NCBI GenBank assembly: GCA_963691655.1
Contig: OY829327.1
Location: 62,260,079-62,324,078 of the forward strand
Origin: Toxonevra muliebris
Taxonomy: Eukaryota; Arthropoda; Insecta; Diptera; Pallopteridae
Length of the DNA: 64,000 bases
Direction: 5' to 3'
The position numbers were made by a program, and so were the translations under genes. This document shows, one piece after another, positions 56,626 to 64,000 of the stretch (its first letter is position 1; every line of letters starts with the position of its first letter). The notes beneath the pieces are model-generated. The model was not told where the DNA came from. It ran no database searches and saw nothing but the letters and a program-made list of their open reading frames with translations.

Positions 56626-58768
56626 TATAATTTTTAACGTTTTCTCGGTTAAGCAAGTAATTTGTGATACTGAAATTTTTGTTTTGGTAATGTTTATAAC
56701 CATAAAAATAATGCTCCAGAGTAAACGTTCAAAAAATATTACGAAATATATGAGCATAGTATGAGCGTTAACTGCAAAGTCGCAGAATACATTCCTTTCG
56801 GAGTCATGTTTCAGAGCTCTCACAATTTGGTTTGCTGGGTATTTTTATCATAAATATAGGGTAACCCTTATATTTCAACTTTCTAAAAGTTTAGCTCCCA
56901 GACCTCTATCTTGTTTCAATCAATTAATAAACAATCTGTGCAAAATTTGAGCTCGATTGGACAACTGTGAGGCGGCCCTCATCGCCCATGAAGTTGTACA
57001 TATTCGCCCGGAAAGTCATTTTTTCAGATAAATTAATTTTTTGTTCTGGGATCTCTTGAATAATACCTTTCCATAAAGAAACAACACTGAGATGATTAGC
57101 CAGAATTGATAGAGTTAACAATGATTTATGCATTCAAGATATACTTTTCTCAAGTTTCTGTTATCAGATAAAATTAAAGCACCTTAAATTATCAGGATAT
57201 TGATCGAGAAATCAGAAAGGTGCTACGGACAAATTTGTCACCTACCGCGAGTACTTAGCTCCCCAAACTGTGGCTTTATCATTATTTGATGAAAATGTTC
57301 CAACAGCGGTTAAGACAAGTAAAGTTTAAAATATATTGGAAGCAGGGTACAAAAAAATCATTTTTCTTATTTTATAAACACCGTATTTTTTAACTCCTGG
57401 TACAAAAATTTTCTTTGCGAAATTTTCAATCAGCAGCGATTTCTTCAGCAAAGAACTTTCAACATGGAAAGGAGATCCAAGTTACCAAAAAAGAATTGAA
57501 AAACTTGAGAAGAAAGTTGTCGTCGATGACGTTGCAGAAAAAAATGTGAAACTAATTCAGGAATACAATAACATTTCCACTAAAAATTAAGCTGAGAAAC
57601 AATTTGTTTCAAAAATCGTTGCCGAACATCAAAAAAAAAAATACCCAACTCCTACTAAATTCTCTCTTTTAGTGCGAATACACTAGAGTAAATTTTATGG
57701 AAATTTTGAATTTCAAATTTAGGTGGACACACGACAAAAAAGGAATTTCATTTAAAATTGAATTTCGTTTTTGACTGATTGTAAGTTTAGAGAAGAAGAA
57801 GAATTATTGTGTTCTATAATTATACGTGCTATATCTGCGGCTTTGTTGTTGTTTTTTCATACAATTATCGCTGCTAGTGGCGAATAAAACAATATTCAAA
57901 TGACTTTATCTTCAAATTAAAGATCATTCTTAAATTCGCATCAGTTTAAGTATTATTTATAGTAAAAAATATGTGACAAAATGTAAAATGTCTAAAAAAT
58001 ATATTATATTTTCCCTGCTTTTTACAACCATGTGTTTGAGGGTTGCTGAGTTACTTTCGGCTTTTCAAGTGAATTTCATTGAAATTCTTGTGAAATTCAC
58101 AATTGATTCTATAGATATTATTCCTATAGAAGTTGTGGGCGATTATATTTTTCATGTTGTTTCAGGAATTGTGTGAATTTACTTTTAAAAAATTTGATTC
58201 AAAAGGTTTTCACACAATTTTCTGAATGTACCCAAATAAATTTCTTTATGAAGAAACCGCTTTTGAGCGGATTAATAGTTGCGTATACTATGTTTCAACT
58301 TCAATTACCTATAGCTAAGGGCCAACCTAATACACATACATACATATATTCGAATATAAAGATATTTATTAAATCTAGTGGATTTTTTTTTTTTGTAAAA
58401 AACGCGTTTTTCTAGGGGAATAGGAGGAAACATACAGTGTTTTGTATCACCAGCAGTGTTTTGTAACACTAAAATATTTTTTAAGGATGTCCAGTTTGCT
58501 TAAAAAAATCCTTGCCTTTGGCTACGATTGGATTTGATTTGTTTTTTGTGTTAGAACCAAACAGCAACACCGATTATCTTACCATTTATTTTTTAAGATT
58601 TGTTTCAAAAATGATAAAAATGTAAGTTTTGTTAGTTTTTTTGTAATAAGATAAGTAGTAACAAACATAAAAATTTGTATTTCGTTAACGTCTTATATGT
58701 ATCCTTTGTTGTTATAATTTTCCTAATTAGTTATGACTAAGTCCCACATAAGAAATATTTAATTTCAG
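56626..58768. other. intronic sequence with weak coding relics
   Basis: 56924-57133 minus is a short frame in repeat-like DNA. 57430-57640 plus reads KELSTWKGDPSYQKR and VVVDDVAEKNVKLIQEYNN, a protein-like remnant I take to be from a transposon but cannot name. 57700-58190 has GAATTTCA/TGAAATTC palindromes. The T-rich tract at 58700-58768 leads to the host acceptor. Confidence 0.4.
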
Positions 58769-58975
58769 TTGCATCGATTTTTATTTAAAGGTTTGATTCC
58801 AAGCAATTCTCCAATGAAATTACAAGATTTATACTCGGATATTGAACCTTACATGAAATCTATGTTTTATAAAGTTCCTCATGGATTGACGAAAGGACAA
58901 GGAAGAGGATATAAAGAAAGGGAAATGATATCCTTGGTGATTGAAATAAAGAAACTGACGGATCAAAAATTAAAA
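58769..58975 (+). CDS. Atg2: host gene exon (Atg2 candidate, exon e)
   Basis: Acceptor TTTAATTTCAG ends at 58768, donor GTAAGT starts at 58976. 69 codons open in phase 0-0: HRFLFKGLIPSNSPMKL, DLYSDIEPYMKSMFYKVPHG, KEREMISLVIEIKKLTDQKL. It is highly ordered, unlike any transposon protein here, and it flanks a second exon only 58 bp downstream in the same phase. Assignment to Atg2 follows from the order relative to exon c and from the next exon. A different host gene would be the alternative, since the connecting exon or exons were not found. Confidence 0.65.
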
Positions 58976-59033
58976 GTAAGTTCGTTTATAAATGAGTGAA
59001 AACAAACTGAGTTTTCATATTATATATTTACAG

Positions 59034-59138
59034 AGACTAAGGATAACAACTGGCATTCAACAATTAACGCTCCGTCACGAAGCAGCGCCCTCTTCGCACT
59101 TTTGGCTTAAGCAACTAATTGACTTTTTAAATATCCTT
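59034..59138 (+). CDS. Atg2: host gene exon (Atg2 candidate, exon f)
   Basis: Acceptor TATATTTACAG ends at 59033, donor GTAAGT starts at 59139, 35 codons in phase 0-0: RLRITTGIQQLTLRHEAAPS then SHFWLKQLIDFLNIL. In Atg2 proteins I recall a W-x-x-Q-hydrophobic-x-D-F-hydrophobic-N stretch just before a D-Y-P-V-x-G-Y segment in the C-terminal half, which fits the end of this exon; the expected next exon is not visible before 64000. The 58-bp intron is typical for flies. Confidence 0.65.
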
Positions 59139-60000
59139 GTAAGTAAAATTCTTCCAATAGCTAAATAAGAAAACATAATATTGGAATTTTATGATTATGA
59201 TGATTTACGCTTTGATGATTTACACTGTTAAATTTGAATGGGGTTAGGTGTGACGATGTCCCTATGTTAACAACTTTTGATGTAATTTTTGCTTTTAACC
59301 CTAAATACAAATTAATCAATTTGCAGAAGTTCGGTCAACTAGAAATGGTTTTAGGGCCATAGCGTTATGTCAAATTATATTAAAATAAGCAAATTGTGAG
59401 TGCATGCAATATAATGTGTGAACCAGAGTACTAAATAAGAAATTTTCTTGATTTACAAATCTTTGATTCACGAAAATGGATTTTTTGACTCACGAAAGTG
59501 ACATTTTTACTGAACGAAAATGAACACTCATATTCCATATTCATAAAATTTTTTAAAATTGTTAAATTTATGGCTTCGTTTTTTTCAGAAAAACTGTTAA
59601 AAATAAATTTATTTTGATTCTTCAAAATTTCTCCTTCATACGCATCATCATTATCGGCACACTTAATTGCTTTAGTAAGCATTTCTTTGAACTTGCTTTG
59701 CTGTTTGGATTGTTCATTGCCATATGTAATATCAAGGGTACGCCGAGCTTTTCCTTCTACGAACATCTTCGCCGCAGCAGTCGGGTTTCATTCAGACAGA
59801 AGTGGAATATTTATGCGAATGTAGATATATTTACATTCTGCTTCATGATAATTCTCGTTCGAAGCTTTGTTTTTAATATTTTGTTTGCGTTGATACACTG
59901 ATACTGTTCGAAATGTCTTGAAATTAAATAAACAAATTGATTAGTTCCAGATCTGGTACCAGCAATGAATGAAGGTTTTTGATATCTGCACTTTTTGCGA
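59139..60000. other. intronic stretch with an unidentified minus frame
   Basis: 59431-59766 on the minus strand is a 111-codon frame (RRTLDITYGNEQSKQQSKFK; KAIKCADNDDAYEGEILKN) starting MFVEGK. It is protein-like, without a recognised domain, and lies upstream of further minus-strand relics to 60850, perhaps parts of one decayed transposon. Confidence 0.4.
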
Positions 60001-60249
60001 ATTTTAATGAATGGTTAAATTTTTTCGAAAAGATCGTCGTTGATTTTAAATCGATCTTTTAAAAAGTCTCGTACTTCTGTAAAATTCTTTGAGCCGTACT
60101 TTTCTAACTTTTTCCTAATTTTAATGAATGGTTACATTTTTTCGAAAAGATCGTCGTTGGTTTTAAATCGATCTTTTAAAAAGTCTCAAAGTGACTCCAA
60201 TACCTGTGTTCTTACTTCTGCAAAATTCTTTGAGCCGTACTTTTCTATG
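60001..60249. repeat. two-copy tandem repeat, period 117, second copy with a 26-bp insert
   Basis: ATTTTAATGAATGGTTA starts at 60001 and 60118. Shared blocks TTCGAAAAGATCGTCGTTG, TTTTAAATCGATCTTTTAAA and TTCTTTGAGCCGTACTTTTC follow in both. On the minus strand both units read as coding (YGSKNF, FLKDRFK, DDLFEK), so a repeated peptide module in a decayed gene is possible. Confidence 0.8.
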
Positions 60250-60472
60250 CCAATTGCGCACGATGAGTTGCAATGAAGTCGACAAGAAATCTTTTTGTTT
60301 GTAAATGGGGACTAATTGGTAGGGGAAAGGCTTGCAGGTTGAGACAGTCATAGAAATTGAAAAAATATGGGAACAAAAAAAATTGTGACGATGAATTTTC
60401 AAGTATTATTGTTAATTTATTTAACGTAAAAGACTCAGCCATGAAGAAGAGAGAAAGAGATAAGAAATTTAA

Positions 60473-60625
60473 TTAATTTTTGTCAGAAAGATCGGCATCA
60501 GAGTCGCAATTTCGGCACGTGAAATAACTTCGCGTTATGTTGGCACACTTAAAATAGAATGGTTGTTGACACTTGCTGCATTCCAAGAAATTTGTGCTAG
60601 TTAGTTTGGCTAGTAAATTCTTCAT
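60473..60625 (-). CDS. 50-codon Cys-rich ORF, zinc-finger-like
   Basis: ATG at 60623-60625, stop at 60473-60475. Contains LECSKCQQPFYFKC and FTCRNCDSDAD: five Cys in the pattern C-x2-C-x7-C-x9-C-x2-C, resembling half of a PHD or zinc-ribbon finger. Aromatic FYFKC and the acidic tail fit a nuclear protein domain. It may be the last exon of the same decayed minus-strand gene as 59431-60249 and 60632-60841 (HVKACRLRHYVPLFVLEGK). Not identified further. Confidence 0.35.
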   Translation of the reverse strand: MKNLLAKLTSTNFLECSKCQQPFYFKCANITRSYFTCRNCDSDADLSDKN

Positions 60626-61213
60626 ACATAATCAGAAATCAACATTTTCATCTGAATACGACGTTTTCTTTTTTTCGACTACCCGTGTTCGCTTATTATA
60701 AAAGTTCAATAGCAATTCCGAACATAAACAAGCATTAAAATGAGGTCTCTGAAGTTTTCCCTCCAAAACAAATAACGGCACATAGTGTCTCAACCTGCAT
60801 GCCTTCACGTGTCTCAACCAGTGCTGTCGAAGGTACTCCAATCGGAATATCCTCCGGTCCTCCCCAATTGGAAAAAATCCTCATTTTTCATATTCTTGAA
60901 TTTTTGGGTTGTATACAAAATAAAAGTAAACCAAACTAAATTTATTCTGTTGGGTTATTTCCGTTCAATTTCTGTCTATAAAATATTTTTTACTATGACT
61001 AGCTCTGTTTTATTTGTCGCTGGGATAATGCCAAAATTCAAAAGTTTTTGTTCCATTTCCGAAAGTTTTTGCTTGTCTTTGTGTTGATGTTTGTAATTTT
61101 TGACATTTGAAATCAATACCATATTTAATAAATATCTATAAATCAGTAATGAATTTATATATTTATTAGATTTGGAGCCGCGGATTATACGAAGTGTTCT
61201 TGGTACAACTAAC

Positions 61214-61236
61214 AAAAAAAAAAAAAAAAAAAAAAA
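61214..61236. repeat. poly(A) run of 23
   Basis: Uninterrupted A23 followed by TGG. Could be the poly(A) tail of a retrocopy, but no coding body is seen on its 5' side; alternatively simple replication slippage. Confidence 0.8.
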
Positions 61237-61834
61237 TGGTACAAATACAAGCTCATTTTGAAATAAATTAATAAATTACGTTGGATGTTTCCAGGTTTCT
61301 GGTAACAAAAAAGATAAACGAAAATGCTTGCTGACTGCAACTGTTAATACAGTAATGGTTGATAAGGAAATGCTACAAAAAAATTGTGCTCCAACTGGGT
61401 CCTTTCCATAACATTCAATTTTGGTATGCCATTCTTTAAGAAGAGGGAAAAAATTTTTATTTTAGCTTTTTAATCTTTACTGTTTTTTTATTATTATTGA
61501 CTAATTTTAATACTTAATATTGTACCGTTTTTTTGCAAAGAAGGACCGTTTTACTTTATATGAATTTGTTTATTTGTCATAACTTTTATAGTTTTAAGTA
61601 TGACTGAATTTGTAACAAAAAAGCTGTGAACAAAAAATCTTTTTTTTCTGATAAAATTTCTGTACATTAGTGGAACTGTTAGCAATTTTCTAAGTAATAC
61701 TTATTTGAAAACTTTTAACACATTTTGAAAAATTCCTCCCCTGTGAAGCAAAATCCTCCGCTCGAAATGAAAATTTCCTCCCCTTAAAATTTTCAAAACG
61801 ACACTGATCTCAACCTGCAAGCATCGCCGATATT
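61237..61834. other. AT-rich spacer, no gene seen
   Basis: No recognisable feature between the poly(A) run and the LINE-I tail. Confidence 0.4.
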
Positions 61835-64000
61835 TAGGTTAGGTTAGATTGTTGGGGCTGTTCATGAAAGAACACACTGAGACTTATTGGTCCATTGTGA
61901 TACCCTTGGGGCGAGTGTTATCTCTTGATCCCTTCATAATTAAACCAATTTGTGCTTGCAATGAAACGTGATAAGTCTCTAATGTCAGGGGTTGCCAGTT
62001 CTGTGAGTCTACCACAGAAGGGTGCTCCCAAAGTTTTGTGTCTGTGTGCTGCTAAAGCAGGGCAGTTACATATAAAGTGGAAAATGGTCTCTTCTTCCTC
62101 TTCATTTCTATAGCTTCTGCAGAAGTCATTATAAGGAAGACCTAGTCTACGTGCGTGGCTGCCTATGAGGCAGTGCCCGGTTAGAATAGGAACTACCCTA
62201 CTTATGTGGACACGGTCCAGATTAATGAGCGCTTTAGTGCGATCATGGTCAGGCATTGGCCAAAACTGTCTGGCGATAGCGCAAGTTGGTTCCATTCTCC
62301 ATCTGCTCTTCGCAATGTGGGAGAAGTGGTATTTAATTAAAAGTTTACACGTGGCAAGCGGTATACCTGCATTACCAGTATTTAATGAATTGCTGAGTGT
62401 CGTACCAAGTTTGGCGAGGTCATCAGCCTTACAGTTTCCCTCAATGTCGCTATGCCCTGGCACCCATATAAGGTGCAGGTTGTATGCCATGGCTGTCTCG
62501 TTCAGAGACGATCTGCATTGTAGGGCAACTTTAGAGTTATTAGCTGGACATTGGAGGGATTTTATTGCCGCCTGACTATCAGTGAAAATGCAGATATCAT
62601 TACAAGGTATCGCATTACACCTTATCAGATTTGCGGCTTCAGTGGTCGCAAGCAGCTCTGCCTGAAAGACGCTGCAATGATCTGGAAAACGAAAGTGCGC
62701 CGAAATGTTCAGGCGCTCAGAGTGAACCCCACCCCCAATCCTACCATCCAACTTTGAACCATCACTATAAAAGTCGATGATATCAGGGCGTATCACATTA
62801 CTCGCACTCCACTCTTGTCGAGATGGAATATATGTGCTAAAGCTGTTGCCAAAGGATAGCGGGGACAGGGTGAGATCGACACAGAGTGGAAGAAATTTAG
62901 TTTCACTAAGTATCTTACCATGACCATAATTTGTGTGGGACCACCTACGAATCGCATTCAGTCTCACTGCAGATATTGACGCTGAGGTCTTTCCGACTAG
63001 ATCTATTGGAAGAAGATCCAAGATTGTGTATAGCGCTTTTGAAGGTGTCGTTTTCAGTGCTCCTGTAATTAACATTGAAGCAAGTCGCTGTACTTTGTCT
63101 AATTCTTTGTGATGGATGCTCTTTGAGATGACTGTCCACCATACTACTACGCCGTAGAAGAGAATAGGACGTATGACACTGGTGTACAACCACATGATTA
63201 CCTTGGGTTGTAACCCCCATTTCTTGCCTATAGCTGACCTGCAAGCATAGGGAGCTATTGTGGCTTTACGTACTCTTTCTGACGTGTTGGCACGCCAGTT
63301 GAGTTTCCTGTCTAGGATGAGGCCAAGGTATTTGGCTTGTCCCGAGACAATAAGTGAACTACCATTTAGAGTTGGTGGATCGAAATTGGGTATAGAGTGC
63401 TTTCGAGTGAATAGAACTAATTCCGTCTTGGATGCATTGACCGATAGTCCTCGGTGATTGCACCAGGACGACAGGAGATTCAGAGCTCGTTGCAATAAGT
63501 CTACTAGTGTACAAAGAAATTTCCCGGAAGCGGCGATGACAACATCATCCTCATAGGCAATTACTTTGCACCTTGTTTTTTCAAGTTTCGTTAGGAGATC
63601 ATTTACAGCAATGTTCCAGAGGAGTGGAGAGAGGACACCACCTTGCGGAGTGCCTCTGACCGCAAACCTTCTAATGGAAGAGGTTCCTAACTTTGCGTTA
63701 ATGATCCTATTCGTTAATAGAGTGTCGACAAAGGCCGCAATAGAGTCATCCCCCCCGAGATCAATCAGTACTGAAGTGATAGCTGATGGGAGGATGTTAT
63801 TGAATGCACCTTCTATATCGAGGAAGGCTGCAAGTGCAAATTCTTTGAAGTGTAGAGATTTTTCAATCGACTGCACTAATTCATGTAACGCTATCTCAAC
63901 AGATCTGCCCTTCATATAGGCATGCTGGGAGAGTGTCAGTTCCATTTGGATATTCGTCCTGATATATGTATCTGTTAATCTTTCTAGTACCTTTAATAAA
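61835..64000 (-). mobile_element. LINE-I: RNase H-bearing LINE, 5' part outside window
   Basis: Minus strand from the window edge to a 3' end at about 61835, where the element finishes with GGTATCACAATGGACC ... CAATCTAACCTAACCTAAA. The tail closes in CCTAA repeats. It is the least decayed LINE here: a single open frame covers RT palm to C-terminus. Its 3' terminal 70-75 bp are shared with SINE copy 1. Confidence 0.92.
61918..64000 (-). CDS. LINE-I ORF2: reverse transcriptase, RNase H and zinc-binding tail (partial)
   Basis: Open for about 694 codons to the window edge (the Met at 63945 is internal; LLKVLERLTDTYIRTN precedes it). Blocks: SQHAYMKGRSVEIAL, AFLDIEGAFNNILP (first palm Asp), VRGTPQGGVLSPLLWN, and the active-site box AYEDDVV, where YADD has become YEDD. 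Thumb: SVNASKTELVLFTRK. RNase H carboxylates are all present: DFYSDGSKLDG, FQAELLATT, FTDSQAAIK, and CKADDLAK after the WVPGHSDIEG motif. C-terminal zinc motif: FCRSYRN...HFICNCPAL, with Tyr where the second Cys is usual. Activity is doubtful because of YEDD and that Cys loss. Stop at 61918. Confidence 0.93.
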   Translation of the reverse strand, partial: LLKVLERLTDTYIRTNIQMELTLSQHAYMKGRSVEIALHELVQSIEKSLHFKEFALAAFLDIEGAFNNILPSAITSVLIDLGGDDSIAAFVDTLLTNRIINAKLGTSSIRRFAVRGTPQGGVLSPLLWNIAVNDLLTKLEKTRCKVIAYEDDVVIAASGKFLCTLVDLLQRALNLLSSWCNHRGLSVNASKTELVLFTRKHSIPNFDPPTLNGSSLIVSGQAKYLGLILDRKLNWRANTSERVRKATIAPYACRSAIGKKWGLQPKVIMWLYTSVIRPILFYGVVVWWTVISKSIHHKELDKVQRLASMLITGALKTTPSKALYTILDLLPIDLVGKTSASISAVRLNAIRRWSHTNYGHGKILSETKFLPLCVDLTLSPLSFGNSFSTYIPSRQEWSASNVIRPDIIDFYSDGSKLDGRIGGGVHSERLNISAHFRFPDHCSVFQAELLATTEAANLIRCNAIPCNDICIFTDSQAAIKSLQCPANNSKVALQCRSSLNETAMAYNLHLIWVPGHSDIEGNCKADDLAKLGTTLSNSLNTGNAGIPLATCKLLIKYHFSHIAKSRWRMEPTCAIARQFWPMPDHDRTKALINLDRVHISRVVPILTGHCLIGSHARRLGLPYNDFCRSYRNEEEEETIFHFICNCPALAAHRHKTLGAPFCGRLTELATPDIRDLSRFIASTNWFNYEGIKR

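Noticed and set aside
1..64000. CRISPR arrays, rRNA, operons, prophage
   Set aside because: No regularly spaced repeats, rRNA blocks or compact gene arrays; all signals are eukaryotic.

Overview
The window reads as intronic and intergenic DNA of an AT-rich, transposon-laden insect genome. A higher dipteran (tephritid-like fly) is my inference from the mix of mariner, piggyBac, hAT and RNase H-bearing LINE families and from the host gene; no species marker is present. I see no prokaryotic genes, rRNA, free-standing tRNA genes or CRISPR. The only host gene I can support is on the + strand: five phase-compatible exons (23207-23301, 36351-36529, 36845-37618, 58769-58975, 59034-59138) that I assign, with moderate confidence, to the autophagy lipid-transfer protein Atg2. 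Its introns of about 13 kb and 21 kb are filled with nested mobile elements.

Layout. 1-4480: LINE-A (minus), ORF1 plus endonuclease-RT ORF2, broken. 5.6-6.3 kb: internally deleted mariner. 6.7-7.25 kb: simple palindromic and tandem repeats. 10.1-11.5 and 13.0-13.8 kb: LINE-B (an internally deleted ORF1/ORF2 chimera) and LINE-C (5' end). 14.87-15.94 kb: a TIR element with a Myb/SANT-like exon and CAG target duplications, abutting a partial second copy. 16.0-17.2 kb: a decayed non-LINE coding remnant, possibly an endogenous RNA-virus sequence. 17.6 kb: a Penelope-type hammerhead-like motif. 21.2-23.1 kb: LINE RT and RNase H remnants. 23.6-25.3 kb: TIR element with a nested piggyBac-type MITE. 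26.05-27.25 kb: a 1201-bp composite carrying three hammerhead ribozymes, bounded by a 14-bp target duplication. 28.3 kb MITE; 29-30 kb DD37E Tc1/mariner relic; 31.1-32.1 kb long-TIR element with a 44-bp perfect palindrome; 32.1-35.5 kb LINE-D. 40-41 kb: CAGACCAAAA-type array. 42.0-44.5 kb: mariner hit by a tRNA-derived SINE, plus two more SINE copies. 44.9-48.9 kb: LINE-E, LINE-F, a second DD37E relic, a fourth hammerhead copy. 50.2-55.6 kb: LINE-G (+) split by a hAT-like element that itself holds a piggyBac-type MITE. 55.6-56.6 kb: LINE-H. 59.4-60.9 kb: unidentified minus-strand remnants. 61.8-64.0 kb: LINE-I (minus) with a long RT-RNase H frame running off the window.

The most interesting signal is the hammerhead system. 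Two direct 359-bp units 485 bp apart, plus a 357-bp inverted arm, were inserted as one block with no protein-coding gene. This looks like a non-autonomous retrozyme or Penelope-like element and predicts a 485-nt ribozyme-processed RNA. Next is the SINE, whose 3' tail matches the 3' end of LINE-I and ends in CCTAA repeats, suggesting that this LINE family mobilises the SINE.
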